Shown here piece after piece: positions 9,568 to 19,940 of a DNA stretch of 64,000 bases (its first letter is position 1; each line of letters begins with the position of its first letter). Under the pieces are notes generated by a model, which ran no database searches, was not told the origin of the DNA, and saw nothing but the letters and a program-made list of their open reading frames with translations. This DNA is from Vulcaniibacterium tengchongense. GTDB taxonomy: Bacteria > Pseudomonadota > Gammaproteobacteria > Xanthomonadales > Xanthomonadaceae. The DNA is taken from assembly GCF_003814555.1 (NCBI RefSeq), contig NZ_RKQN01000006.1:39271-103270 (forward strand), read 5' to 3'. The position numbers were made by a program, and so were the translations under genes.

Positions 9568-12069
9568 ATGCCCCGTCTCCGCCGTCTGCTGCGCTGGGCG
9601 CTGTTCGCCCTGGCCGGCCTGGCCCTGCTCGGCGCGATCGCGCTGGGCACCCTCTACTACCTGGTGGCGCCGAAGCTGCCCGACGTCGAGACCCTGCGCA
9701 CCGTCGAGATGCAGGAACCGATGTACGTGTACGCCCGCGACGGCCGCCTGATGGCGCTGTTCGGCGAGACCCGCCGCTACCCGGTCGAGATCGAGCAGGT
9801 ACCGGAGCGGCTGAAGCAGGCCTTCATCGCGATCGAGGACGCGCGCTTCTACCAGCACCACGGCGTGGACTACAAAGGCGTGGCGCGCGCGGTGTGGCTG
9901 CTGCTGACCACCGACGACAAGCGCGTCCCGGGCGGCTCGACCATCACCCAGCAGGTCGCGCGCCAGTTCTTCCTCAGCTCCGAGTACAGCTATTCGCGCA
10001 AGCTCGCCGAGATGCTGCTGGCGATGCGCATGGAGCGCGAACTGAGCAAGGACGAGATCTTCGAGCTGTACCTCAACAAGAGCTTCTTCGGCAACCGCGC
10101 CTACGGCGTCGCCGCCGCGGCCGAGTTCTACTACGGCAAGAAGCTGGGCGAGCTGAGCCTGGACGAGATGGCCTCGCTCGCGGGCATCCCGAAGTTCCCG
10201 TCCAGCGGCAATCCGCTCAGCAACCCCGAGCGCGCCAAGCAGCGCCGCGACTACATCCTCGACCGCATGGCCGAGCTGCGCTTCATCACCCCGGCCGAGG
10301 CGGCGCAGGCCAAGGCGGTGCCGATGCACGCGGCCCCGCACGAACGCCCGGTCGAGGTGTACGCGCCGTACGTGGCCGAGATGGTGCGGCAGGAAATGAT
10401 CGCGCGCTTCGGCAACGAGGCGCTGACCAAGGGCTACCACGTCCTCACCACCATCGATCCGGTGCTGCAGGCCGCCGCCGACCAGGCGGTGCGGGACGGC
10501 TTGATGACCTACGACCGCCGCCACGGCTGGCACGGCGCCGAGCGCCATTTCGACCTGGCGGCCGACGAGGACGCCGCCGCGGCGCGGCAGCGCCTGCGCG
10601 ACGTGCCGGCCCAGGCCGGGCTGCTGCCGGCGCTGGTGCTCGGCGTCGCCGGCAACCAGGCGCGCCTCGCATTGGCGGACGGCAGCGAGATCGCGCTCGG
10701 CCCGAACCAGGGCTGGGGCGGGCGCAGCCCGGCGAGCCTGGTCAAGCGCGGCGACCTGGTGCGGGTGCGCCGGGTCGAGCCGAAGACCGAGGCGAAGGCC
10801 GAGGCGGCGGCCGCGCCGCCCTCGTACAAGCTCGAGCAACTGCCGCAGGCGCAGGCGGCGCTGGTGTCGCTCGACGCCGAGACCGGCGCGCTGCGCGCGC
10901 TGTCCGGCGGCTTCAGCTTCGCCGGCGCCAAGTTCAACCGCGCCACCCAGGCGCGGCGCCAGCCGGGTTCAAGCTTCAAGCCGTTCGTCTACGCCGCGGC
11001 CTTCGAGCGCGGCTACAACCCGGCCTCGATCGTGCTCGACGCGCCGGTGGTGTTCAAGGACCGCCGCGGCCACCTGTGGCGGCCGCAGAACGACACCGGC
11101 AACTTCGCCGGCCCGATGCGCCTGCGCGAGGCGATGGTGCAGTCGCGCAACCTGGTCTCGGTGCGCCTGCTCGACGCGATCGGCGTCGACTACGCGCGCA
11201 AGTACATCAGCCACTTCGGCTTCGACCTGGCCGAGCTGCCGCCGAACCTGTCGATGTCGCTGGGCACCGCGTCGCTGACCCCGCTGTCGGTGGCGCGCGG
11301 CTACGCGGTGTTCGCCAACGGCGGCTACCGGATCACGCCGTGGCTGATCGACGAGGTCAAGGACCGCGCCGGCGCGGTGGTGTTCAAGGAGAAGCCGGCG
11401 ATCGCCTGCCGCAGCTGCGCCGGCACCAGCGGCGGCACGGCGCAACCGGTCGACACCGTGGTCGACGGCTTCGACTTCGGCCCGGCACCGTCGGCGCGGA
11501 GCGAGCCGCAGGACGCCAAGGCGCAGGCGCCGAAGGCCGACGCGCGGCCCTCGCCGGCGCTGCCGCCGGGCGACGCGACCGTGGCGCCGCGCGCGATCGA
11601 CGCGCGCATCGCCTACCAGATCACGTCGATGCTGCGCGACGTGGTCAAGCGCGGCACCGGCACCGCGGCCAAGGTGCTCGGCCGCGAGGACGTCGGCGGC
11701 AAGACCGGCTCCACCAACGACCACCGCGACGCCTGGTTCTCCGGCTTCGGCGGGCCGTTCGTCACTACGGTCTGGGTCGGCCGCGACAACTTCAAGTCGC
11801 TGGGCTATCGCGAGTACGGCGGCAAGGCGGCGTTGCCGATCTGGATCGACTACATGCGCGCGGCGCTGAAGGACCAGCCGCTGGCGCCGAACGATCCGCC
11901 CGAGGGCATGGTCAAGGTGGCGGTGGCCGCGAACGGGGCGTTGATCCCCGGCGGCGAAGGCGGCATCACCGAATGGGTCAAGGCCGAGGACCTGGAACGC
12001 ATGCAGAGCTACATGGACTTCGGCCCGCAGGAGCAGTTGCCCGCCGAGGAAGCGTTCGACATCTTCTGA
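9568..12069 (+). CDS. mrcA: Penicillin-binding protein 1A (class A, glycosyltransferase and transpeptidase)
   Basis: A bifunctional peptidoglycan synthase of 833 residues. A membrane helix ([20 protein letters not shown]) anchors it. The GT51 domain follows, with [34 protein letters not shown] and [20 protein letters not shown]. An OB-like insert comes next. The transpeptidase carries the serine motif in [16 protein letters not shown]-type motif in [14 protein letters not shown] and the KTGS triad in [15 protein letters not shown]. The frame is open 33 codons further upstream, but the ATG at 9568 gives the normal length and a proper N-terminus. The pairing with divergent pilM is typical for this family. 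Confidence 0.96.
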   Translation: MPRLRRLLRWALFALAGLALLGAIALGTLYYLVAPKLPDVETLRTVEMQEPMYVYARDGRLMALFGETRRYPVEIEQVPERLKQAFIAIEDARFYQHHGVDYKGVARAVWLLLTTDDKRVPGGSTITQQVARQFFLSSEYSYSRKLAEMLLAMRMERELSKDEIFELYLNKSFFGNRAYGVAAAAEFYYGKKLGELSLDEMASLAGIPKFPSSGNPLSNPERAKQRRDYILDRMAELRFITPAEAAQAKAVPMHAAPHERPVEVYAPYVAEMVRQEMIARFGNEALTKGYHVLTTIDPVLQAAADQAVRDGLMTYDRRHGWHGAERHFDLAADEDAAAARQRLRDVPAQAGLLPALVLGVAGNQARLALADGSEIALGPNQGWGGRSPASLVKRGDLVRVRRVEPKTEAKAEAAAAPPSYKLEQLPQAQAALVSLDAETGALRALSGGFSFAGAKFNRATQARRQPGSSFKPFVYAAAFERGYNPASIVLDAPVVFKDRRGHLWRPQNDTGNFAGPMRLREAMVQSRNLVSVRLLDAIGVDYARKYISHFGFDLAELPPNLSMSLGTASLTPLSVARGYAVFANGGYRITPWLIDEVKDRAGAVVFKEKPAIACRSCAGTSGGTAQPVDTVVDGFDFGPAPSARSEPQDAKAQAPKADARPSPALPPGDATVAPRAIDARIAYQITSMLRDVVKRGTGTAAKVLGREDVGGKTGSTNDHRDAWFSGFGGPFVTTVWVGRDNFKSLGYREYGGKAALPIWIDYMRAALKDQPLAPNDPPEGMVKVAVAANGALIPGGEGGITEWVKAEDLERMQSYMDFGPQEQLPAEEAFDIF

Positions 12070-12358
12070 GCGCAACGCGCGTCGCGGCCCTCCCCTCCCG
12101 GCGGCGCCTGCCGCGTGCGCAGCTGCGGCGCCGCGGCGCGCGGCCCGTGCCGGCACACCGGAGCCGCGCCGCCGCGCACGGCGAACTCGGCGCATGAACG
12201 GTTCGGCAACCGAAGCGCGATCCGCGTGCGCCGCGCCGGATCCGCCGCGCCGTGCAACACGGACGCGACGCGAAACGTGCTAGCGTGATTTCCGCCGGCC
12301 GTACCGGCCGGTCCCGGCGACGCCGCTCGCCGTGCTCGTGCCCGCCGCGGGAGGTCGC

Positions 12359-13015
12359 ATGCGCCACGCCCCTCAGCACGCCCACGTCCATGCCCAGACG
12401 CGCACCCGCGAACGGCGCCACCGCCTCGCCCACGAAGCCGCCCGGCTGATGGCCGAGGGCGGCATCCGCGACTACCACCAGGCCAAGCTCAAGGCCGCGC
12501 AACGGCTCGGCATCCACGACGACGCCTCGCTGCCGCGCAACCGCGAGATCGAGGAGGCGTTGCGCGAGTACCAGCGCCTGTTCCAGCCGGGCAACGCCGC
12601 CGCGCTGCGGCAGCGGCGCGAGGCCGCGCTGCGGGCGATGGAGTTCTTCGGCGAGTTCGAGCCGCGCCTGGTCGGCGCGGTGCTCGACGGCACCGCCGAC
12701 GCGCGCAGCCCGGTCGCGCTGCACCTGTACAGCGACGATCCGGAAGCGGCGGCGCGCTTCCTCGAGCAGCACGGCATCCCCGCCGAGGCGCGCAGCCGGC
12801 GCCTGCGCCTGGATCGCGAGCGCAGCGGCGACTTCCCGGTGTGGGTGTTCGCCGCCGAGGACCTGACCTTCGACCTGACCGTGCTGCCGCGCGCGGTGCT
12901 GCGCCAGGCGCCGCTGTCGAGCACCGACGAGAAGCCGATGAAGCGCGCCAGCGCGGCGCAGTTGCGGCAGATCCTGGTCGAAGAGGAAATCGCCGAGCAC
13001 GAGCGCGGCGGCTGA
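12359..13015 (+). CDS. Unrecognised conserved-looking cytoplasmic protein
   Basis: A 218-residue protein with no motif I can name. It starts with a His/Arg-rich stretch (MRHAPQHAHVHAQTRTRERR), then is strongly helical (HEAARLMAEGG, YHQAKLKAAQRLG, EIEEALREYQRLFQ), followed by an alpha/beta part (VALHLYSDDPEAAARFLEQ, FPVWVFAAEDLTFDLTVLP) and a charged C-terminus. The ATG at 12359 has GGGAGG just upstream, so it is preferred over the frame opening at 12332. Length and the ordered second half suggest a real protein; the second half looks like a small nucleotidyltransferase-like or regulatory fold, but that is only an impression. It stands alone between the PBP1a and M20 genes. Confidence 0.7.
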   Translation: MRHAPQHAHVHAQTRTRERRHRLAHEAARLMAEGGIRDYHQAKLKAAQRLGIHDDASLPRNREIEEALREYQRLFQPGNAAALRQRREAALRAMEFFGEFEPRLVGAVLDGTADARSPVALHLYSDDPEAAARFLEQHGIPAEARSRRLRLDRERSGDFPVWVFAAEDLTFDLTVLPRAVLRQAPLSSTDEKPMKRASAAQLRQILVEEEIAEHERGG

Positions 13016-13131
13016 CACCCGCCCGCGGGCCGCCGCGACCGCTGCACGCGGCCGTACGCCGGATGCGGCAAGATGGCCGGCACCGTCCGTCCACCGCGGC
13101 GCGCCTGCGCCGCCCGGCAGGGAGAGCGTCC

Positions 13132-14649
13132 ATGTTCGCGAAGCGCGCGGGTTCATCCGGCAGGGCCGCGGGCGCATGGCTGGCCGTGGCCATCGCCATC
13201 ACCGCGGTCGCGCCCGCGCACGCGGCCGGCGAGGCGGACCTCGCGCCGATCCGCGCCGAAGTCGCCAAGCGCCACGGCGAGGCCCTCGCGCGGCTGCGCG
13301 ACTGGATCGCGCAGCCGGCCATCGCCGCCGAGGACCGCGGCTTTCCCGCCGGCGCCGGGCACATGGCGCGGCTCGCGCGCGAGGCCGGTTTCCAGCACGT
13401 GCAGGTCATCCCCACCGACGGCAAGCCCGGCGTGTTCGCCACGCTCGACGCCGGAGCGCCCAGGACGGTGGGCCTGTATTTCATGTACGACGTCAAGCAG
13501 TTCGACCCGGCCGAGTGGAGCTCGCCGCCGCTGGAGGCGCGCATCGTCGACAAGCCGGACCTCGGCAAGGTCCTGGTCGGACGCGGCGCGGTCAACCAGA
13601 AGGGACCGCAGGCGGCGCTGCTGGCCGCGCTGCACGCGATCCGCGGCGCCGGGCGCAAGCCGCCGGTGAACCTGGTGCTGGTGGCCGAAGGCGAGGAGGA
13701 GATCGGCTCGCCGCACATCGGCCAGATCGTGCGCCGGCCGGAGGTGCTCGCGGCGCTGCGCAGGAGCGTCGGCGTGTTCATGCCTGCGGCGATGCAGGAC
13801 GCCGAAGGCGTGGTCACGGTGTCGCTCGGCGCCAAGGGCGTGGTCGAACTGGAACTGGTGGCCAGCGGCGAGAAATGGGGCCGCGGGCCGAGCAAGGACG
13901 TCCATTCCTCGCTCAAGGCGATGGTCGACAGCCCGGCCTGGCACCTGGTCAAGGCGCTGGACACCCTGGTCGGCGACGACGGCAACACCATCGCGATCGA
14001 GGGCTATCCGCAGCCGCGCCCGCTCGGCGCGGCCGAACGGGCGATGATCGCGCAGGGCGCCGCGCGCCGCGACGAGGCGCGGACCAAGCAACAGCTCGGG
14101 GTGAAGCGCTGGATCGACGACCTGCCCTGGCCGCAGGCGAACGAACGGCTGGTGTCGCAGCCGACGGTCAACATCGAGGGCCTGGTCGGCGGCTACACCG
14201 GCCCCGGCGGCAAGACCGTGCTCCCGCACCGGGCGGTGGCCAAGCTCGACCTGCGCCTGGTGCCGGGGATGCGCAAGGACGCCGCGGTCGCGGCGCTGAA
14301 GGCGCATCTGGCGAAGCGCGGCTTCGGCGACATCGAGGTGAACGTGTCCGGCGGCTACGACCCGACCGAAACCGCGGCCGACGCGCCGCTGATCCAGGCG
14401 CAACTGGCGACGCTGCGCAAGGCCGGCATCGAGCCGCTGCTGTGGCCGCGCAACGCCGGCTCCTACCCCGGCTACGTCTTCACCGGCGAACCGCTGAAGC
14501 TGGCCGCGGGCCATTTCGGCCTCGGCCACGGCGGCGGCGCGCACGCGCCCGACGAGTACTACCTGATCGAGTCGACCCACCCGAAGGTGCGGGGCTTCGA
14601 CGGCGCGACGATGTCGTTCGTCGAGTACCTGTACGAGCTGGCCCGGTGA
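13132..14649 (+). CDS. Exported M20-family peptidase-like protein with altered metal ligands
   Basis: A 505-residue protein with a signal peptide ending near AHAAGEA (residue 32). The M20 fold is clear: EGEEEIGSPH (residues 186-195), the lid-domain DVHSSLK with H258, GRGA...KGP (150-159) and GGGAHAPDEY with H471. However, the first zinc-ligand His of the usual GHxD motif is Met118 (YFMYDVKQ), the bridging Asp is Asn155 (GRGAVNQKGP), and the following Asp ligand also appears missing. It may therefore use one metal or none, or belong to a distinct subfamily. A GGGAGAG Shine-Dalgarno precedes the ATG. It would act in the periplasm on peptides or amidated amino acids. Confidence 0.82.
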   Translation: MFAKRAGSSGRAAGAWLAVAIAITAVAPAHAAGEADLAPIRAEVAKRHGEALARLRDWIAQPAIAAEDRGFPAGAGHMARLAREAGFQHVQVIPTDGKPGVFATLDAGAPRTVGLYFMYDVKQFDPAEWSSPPLEARIVDKPDLGKVLVGRGAVNQKGPQAALLAALHAIRGAGRKPPVNLVLVAEGEEEIGSPHIGQIVRRPEVLAALRRSVGVFMPAAMQDAEGVVTVSLGAKGVVELELVASGEKWGRGPSKDVHSSLKAMVDSPAWHLVKALDTLVGDDGNTIAIEGYPQPRPLGAAERAMIAQGAARRDEARTKQQLGVKRWIDDLPWPQANERLVSQPTVNIEGLVGGYTGPGGKTVLPHRAVAKLDLRLVPGMRKDAAVAALKAHLAKRGFGDIEVNVSGGYDPTETAADAPLIQAQLATLRKAGIEPLLWPRNAGSYPGYVFTGEPLKLAAGHFGLGHGGGAHAPDEYYLIESTHPKVRGFDGATMSFVEYLYELAR

Positions 14650-14719
14650 GGCCGCCCGACCCGGCCGCCACGCCCTGCCACGCAACGGCGCGCGTACCGG
14701 GCCGCGCGCGGGCCTGGGG

Positions 14720-15316
14720 TCACGCGACGCGCGCCCGCGGCGCGTCGTCGGCGCCGAAGCGGAACACGTTGAGCTCGATCGCGACGAACGCGACCAGCCA
14801 CAGCAGCGCGTCCCAGGCGTCGAGCAGCGCATGCAGCGGTTCCGCGCCGACCAGGCCCTGGATCGCCCAGGCCAGCAGGAAGGCCACCAGCGCCGCGTAC
14901 AGCACCGCCGCGACCCGCCTGCGCCAGCGATGCAGGCGCTGCGCCTGCGGCGGCAGCCGCACCTCCAGCTCCAGCAGCGCCACCACGCCCAGCCACACCG
15001 TCTCGTTGGCGAAATCCAGCCATTCGCGTTCCAGCGCGTAGCCGGCCACGGCCAGCACGATCGCCGCGCTCGCCAGCAGGCGCACCGCGTGCACCGGCAC
15101 CCGCGCGCGCGAGGGCATCGGCCAGCCGCCGGTCTCCCACTCGAACAGCAGCAGCAGGACGAACCACGCCGCGGTGTCGAGCAGCTCGGTGACGCGGCCG
15201 TAGCGCGCGTACAGCGCCACGTCGGCGGCGAGCAGGGCGTAGATCAGCCAGCGGAAAACGACGAAGCCGCGGCGCTGCCGCGGCTTCGCGACGGTTTCGG
15301 CGCGTGCGCCGGGCAT
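14720..15316 (-). CDS. Multi-pass membrane protein coupled to citrate synthase
   Basis: A 198-residue protein with about five hydrophobic helices (VFRWLIYALLAADVALYA, TAAWFVLLLLFEW, VRLLASAAIVLAVAGYAL, AAVLYAALVAFLLAWAIQG, DALLWLVAFVAIELNVF) and basic loops. No family is recognised with confidence. The ATG lies 4 bp after the citrate synthase stop, so both are probably on one transcript. The arrangement of helices, including a final acidic-residue helix, is reminiscent of small ion-channel-like membrane proteins, but no selectivity-filter motif is visible. Confidence 0.72.
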   Translation of the reverse strand: MPGARAETVAKPRQRRGFVVFRWLIYALLAADVALYARYGRVTELLDTAAWFVLLLLFEWETGGWPMPSRARVPVHAVRLLASAAIVLAVAGYALEREWLDFANETVWLGVVALLELEVRLPPQAQRLHRWRRRVAAVLYAALVAFLLAWAIQGLVGAEPLHALLDAWDALLWLVAFVAIELNVFRFGADDAPRARVA

Positions 15317-15320
15317 GGCC

Positions 15321-16625
<1,305 letters not shown>

Positions 16626-16711
16626 GAAACACTCCTCGGGTCTGCATGCCGCCGAACGGAGCCGCGCGGCACGAGTGGGGACGGGGATTCGCGGGCGCGC
16701 CGCGTCGAAGG

Positions 16712-16720
16712 ATTATCGCA
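16712..16720 (-). promoter_or_regulatory. Predicted extended -10 promoter of gltA
   Basis: The minus strand reads TGCGATAAT, an extended -10 (TGn) followed by GATAAT (5 of 6). Transcription would start near 16705, about 80 nt before the GTG. No -35 is obvious, as usual for extended -10 promoters. Confidence 0.42.
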
Positions 16721-16974
16721 CAGCCATCCGCCGGCGCAGGGTTGGACCAAAGTCGGCCGGCACGCGCTTGCAGCCGAAGCTCGAAAGCGCCGCGGCCGCG
16801 GTGCGTGCGCCGGGCAGCGCACGCCGGCGCTTCCGGCGCGCGGTGCATGCGCCTGCGGCGCGCGCCGGCAAAGCCGCCGGCCGGCGTTTGCCGGCGTCCG
16901 CGCAACGCTGGTTCCCGCCATGCGGGCGGCGCCGTCCGCAGCCGCGCGACGGCCACTCCAGCCGACCGCCGGAA

Positions 16975-17008
16975 CGCGAAAAGCCCGCCGGGCGGCGGGC
17001 TTTTCGCG
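16975..17008 (-). terminator. Intrinsic terminator after rpmE
   Basis: A perfect 15-bp inverted repeat (16975-16989 and 16994-17008) with a 4-nt loop. The arm CGCGAAAAGCCCGCC gives a hairpin with internal A/T runs, so it could work on either strand. It lies about 80 bp past the rpmE stop. Confidence 0.75.
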
Positions 17009-17089
17009 AAACGGGACGATCGCGGCGCCGCCTCGGCGGGCCGCCGTCCGGCACCGGCGCTCGCGCGGGACGCGAGCGCCGCTGCGGCG

Positions 17090-17335
17090 TCACTTCTGGG
17101 CGTAGCGCTTGCGGAACTTGTCGACGCGGCCGCTGGTGTCGACGATCTTGTGCTTGCCCGTGTAGAACGGGTGCGACGCCGAGCTGATGTCGACCTTGAT
17201 CAGCGGGTACTCGTTGCCGTCCTCCCACTTCACCGTCTCCTTGCTGGAGAGGGTCGAGCGGGTCAGGAACGCGAAATCGGTGGTGACGTCCTGGAAGACG
17301 ACTTCACGGTATTCGGGATGGATGCCGGCCTTCAT
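17090..17335 (-). CDS. rpmE2: 50S ribosomal protein L31, type B
   Basis: An 81-residue protein starting [16 protein letters not shown] and containing [18 protein letters not shown], the L31 signature. It has no cysteine, so it is the zinc-free (C-minus, type B) form. GGTGAG precedes the ATG at proper distance. There is no recognisable Zur box in the promoter, so expression looks constitutive rather than zinc-starvation induced. Confidence 0.96.
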   Translation of the reverse strand: MKAGIHPEYREVVFQDVTTDFAFLTRSTLSSKETVKWEDGNEYPLIKVDISSASHPFYTGKHKIVDTSGRVDKFRKRYAQK

Positions 17336-17369
17336 GGCACTCACCAAAGGGATGCGGGGAAAGCGCGGC

Positions 17370-17399
17370 AGTATAGCGGCCCGCCCGGGGCCGGCGCAA
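17370..17399 (-). promoter_or_regulatory. Predicted promoter of rpmE
   Basis: The minus strand has TATACT (17375-17370, 5 of 6) and TTGCGC (17399-17394) with an 18-bp spacer. Start of transcription would be near 17363, about 28 nt before the ATG. Confidence 0.45.
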
Positions 17400-17427
17400 G
17401 TCGCGCGCGCCCCGCCCTCCCGGCCGC

Positions 17428-18378
17428 TCAGCCCGCGGCCAGCGCGGCGCGGACCAGGCCCTCGAACCGCGCCTGGTCGTAGCGCAGCAGGATCCGGAAC
17501 CGGTCCGGGCGGCCGCTCTGGCGCTGCCAGTCGACCACGGTGGCGCCGCGCGCGTGGCGGCCCTCCAGTTCCACCGAGACCGGGCGCGCCGCCGTCTCCA
17601 CCGCGCCGTCCGGGTGCAGCGCGTAGGCCATCGCCAGGCCGTCGGCCGAGTGCCAGTACGCGCCGCGGCGGTCGGCCGACCATTCGCGGGTCTTCCTCGA
17701 GATGCGTTCGTAGAAGCGGGCGCGCGGCGAGTCCGCGCGCAGCCACGCGACGACCTCGTCGTGGCGCAGCCCGTGGGCGAGGGTCGCCTCCCAGTCGGCC
17801 AGGTCGATGCCGGGCGCGCCGTCGGCGGCGAAGGCCTCGAACACGATGTGCGCCGCTTCCGGATCGAAGTAGACGTTGAACTCGGCGCTCGGGGTGATGT
17901 TGCCGTGCCCGGTGACCGCGCCGCCCATCACCACCAGGCGCGCCACGCGCTGCGGCAGGGTCGGGTCGAGCTTCAGCGCCAGCGCAATGTTGGTCAGCGG
18001 CCCGAGCGCGACCAGCCGCAGCCGGCCGGCGTGCTCGTGCGACAGGCGCAGGATCGCGAGCGCGGCGTGCTCGGCCTCGGCGCGGCGCCGGGCCGGCTCG
18101 TAGCCGACGTCGCCGAAGCCGTCCTGGCCGTGCACGTAGCCCGCATCCGGCGCCGGATGCAGCAGCGGCCCGGCGCAGCCGGCGAACACCGGCACGTCCC
18201 GGCCCGCGACCTCGCACAGCTTCAGCGCGTTGGCGACGGTGTGGCGCAGGCCGACGTTGCCGGCGGCGATGGTCAGGCCGACCACGCGGTGGCGCGGGTC
18301 GTCGAACGCCATCAGCAGCGCGAGGGCGTCGTCGACGCCCGGGTCGGTGTCGATCAGCAGCGGGATGGTGTCGTCCAT
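17428..18378 (-). CDS. Nucleoside hydrolase (inosine/uridine-preferring family)
   Basis: Splits nucleosides to base and ribose. The 316-residue protein begins with the family signature [13 protein letters not shown], whose aspartates bind calcium; further motifs are [30 protein letters not shown] and the active-site His region [11 protein letters not shown]. No signal peptide, so cytoplasmic. It follows the glycosidase operon by 82 bp, but a well-formed promoter ends exactly at its ATG, and no Shine-Dalgarno is present. It may thus be transcribed separately as a leaderless mRNA and not belong to the glycan pathway. Confidence 0.92.
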   Translation of the reverse strand: MDDTIPLLIDTDPGVDDALALLMAFDDPRHRVVGLTIAAGNVGLRHTVANALKLCEVAGRDVPVFAGCAGPLLHPAPDAGYVHGQDGFGDVGYEPARRRAEAEHAALAILRLSHEHAGRLRLVALGPLTNIALALKLDPTLPQRVARLVVMGGAVTGHGNITPSAEFNVYFDPEAAHIVFEAFAADGAPGIDLADWEATLAHGLRHDEVVAWLRADSPRARFYERISRKTREWSADRRGAYWHSADGLAMAYALHPDGAVETAARPVSVELEGRHARGATVVDWQRQSGRPDRFRILLRYDQARFEGLVRAALAAG

Positions 18379-18384
18379 CGACCG

Positions 18385-18413
18385 ATTATGCCGGGCACCG
18401 GCGACCGCGTCAC
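18385..18413 (-). promoter_or_regulatory. Predicted leaderless promoter of the nucleoside hydrolase gene
   Basis: GTGACG (18413-18408, 4 of 6) and CATAAT (18390-18385, 5 of 6) are separated by 17 bp. The expected start of transcription, about 7 nt beyond the -10, is the A of the ATG at 18378. Confidence 0.5.
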
Positions 18414-18460
18414 CGCGTGGCGGGGAACGGGAAACGAGCCGTCTGGTCCCCCGTTCCTCC

Positions 18461-19885
18461 TCACTCCTCCCGGGCCTTCACCGGCCGCAGCGGATGCGCC
18501 TCGGTATTGAACGTCACCGCCTCGAAGTCGAGCGCCTGCTCCGGCGCGAACAGCAGGTAGTAGTACTTGAAGGTCTCGGCGAACAGGAAGCTCTCCATCG
18601 AGTCGTCCTTGGCCTTGGTCCGCACGTCCTTCAGCGCGGCGTAGCCGGCCTCGGTGCGGCAGTGGCGGACGAAGTCCTCGAAGAATTCGCGGCCCATCGC
18701 GCGGTACTTCGGGTCGCCGGTCAGCCGGTGCAGGTAGTAGGCCGATTCGACGATTTCCGGGCGCAGCGCGTAGCCCGGCGACGCCACCTGCATCTTCGCG
18801 TAGTCCAGCGATTCCGGCTCGATGCCGTGCAGGCGCCACATCTTCAGGCCGGACTCCTGCAGCCGCCTGGCGCGGTCGAGGTCGCCGCCCAGGGCCAGCA
18901 GCGCCGGCATGAACGCGTCGAGCGCGCCGTAGCGCGTGGCGGTGCGCCGGCCGGTGCCCATGTCGGCGTGGCCGTACCACAGCTCGCCGCCGCGGACCTC
19001 GTCGGCCAGGTAGCGGTTGACCGCGGCGATGTCCTGCTCCCACATCGCCTTGCACTCGGCGTCGCCGAACAGGCGCCAGCACTTGTATAGGTACTCGTAG
19101 TACGAATCGACGCCGCCGCCGATGTGCGCCTTGCGGTCGGTCCACTGCCCGGTCTCGACGTCGATCCACGAGCCGACCAGGCCGGTGCCCGGGTCGCGGC
19201 GCTTGTGGGTTTCCACCAGCGCGCGCTTGGCCTTGTCGTAGTAGACCTGCTTGCCGGTCAGCCTGCCGAGCAGGCCGAACTCCAGCAGCAGCGTGCCGGT
19301 CTCGGCGGGGTTGCTGAGCTTGCCGCGCACCTGCCCGGTGCGCAGGTTGACGTGGGTGTACGGCAGCCCGGTGGGCGAATCGAACACCGGCAGCAGGCGC
19401 GCGCCGAGCTCGTCGGCCAGCTCGAGCAGGCGCGCGTCGCCGGTCATCTGGTAGCCCGACAGCAGGCCGCCGAGCACGCGGATCGTCACCTCGAAGTTCT
19501 GCACGTACATGTCGTGGTCGAACGACAGCGTCGTCGCGATCAGCTCGCGCGCCTCATCCGCCTCCTGCTTCAGGCCGAGCAGGATCAGCGTGTCCAGCGC
19601 GTCCACCGGCGTCATCAGCAGCGAGTGCGCGTACCAGTCGTGCGGCCGCTTGCTCAGCGGCTTGAGCGCGTCGTGGCCCCAGGCATGGGCCTTGTAGCCC
19701 CGCCAGGCGTGCCGGGTCTCCTCGCGGACGCGCGCGGCCAGGCGCGCGGCCTCGGCCTCGTCGACGGGCGGCGCCGGCGTCGCCGCGGCGGCCGGAGCCG
19801 AAGCCGGATCGGTCGCGGCGCGGTCGGTGGCGCAGCCGGCGGCGAGCGCGATGGCGGTCAGGCAGGCAAGGGTTCGCAGCTTCAT
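18461..19885 (-). CDS. GH47 family alpha-1,2-mannosidase, lipoprotein
   Basis: Class I (GH47) inverting alpha-mannosidase that should trim alpha-1,2-mannose from high-mannose glycans. The 474-residue protein has a lipobox (LAAGC, Cys18). The three catalytic acids known for the family are present: Glu132 (NFEVTIRVLGGLLSGY), Asp260 (GGVDSYYEYLYKCW) and Glu377 (LRPEIVESAYYL); Thr461 in FNTEAHPL is the expected calcium-binding threonine. DSMESFLFAETFKYYYLLF is also typical. GAGGTG precedes the ATG. GH47 is mostly eukaryotic and much rarer in bacteria. It is the last glycosidase of the locus, 55 bp after the GH2 gene, and would sit on a membrane facing the periplasm or surface. Confidence 0.92.
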   Translation of the reverse strand: MKLRTLACLTAIALAAGCATDRAATDPASAPAAAATPAPPVDEAEAARLAARVREETRHAWRGYKAHAWGHDALKPLSKRPHDWYAHSLLMTPVDALDTLILLGLKQEADEARELIATTLSFDHDMYVQNFEVTIRVLGGLLSGYQMTGDARLLELADELGARLLPVFDSPTGLPYTHVNLRTGQVRGKLSNPAETGTLLLEFGLLGRLTGKQVYYDKAKRALVETHKRRDPGTGLVGSWIDVETGQWTDRKAHIGGGVDSYYEYLYKCWRLFGDAECKAMWEQDIAAVNRYLADEVRGGELWYGHADMGTGRRTATRYGALDAFMPALLALGGDLDRARRLQESGLKMWRLHGIEPESLDYAKMQVASPGYALRPEIVESAYYLHRLTGDPKYRAMGREFFEDFVRHCRTEAGYAALKDVRTKAKDDSMESFLFAETFKYYYLLFAPEQALDFEAVTFNTEAHPLRPVKAREE

Positions 19886-19940
19886 CGGGTCACCTCGGTA
19901 CGGACGCCACGGCGTCGCCGCGGCGATGGGAGCGGAACGG

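Larger units (their letters stand above)
16626..17089. other. Intergenic region between gltA and rpmE (464 bp)
   Basis: It holds the predicted gltA promoter (16712-16720) and the strong hairpin at 16975-17008. The part between them is GC-rich with several CCGGC repeats; I see no credible gene in it. Confidence 0.6.

Noticed and set aside
14959..15316. Voltage-gated ion channel for the membrane protein beside gltA
   Set aside because: Helix spacing invited the idea, but there is no pore motif (GYG-like) and no regular S4 arginine pattern.
17336..17427. Zur-controlled promoter for the zinc-free L31
   Set aside because: No Zur-like dyad is present; an ordinary promoter explains the region.
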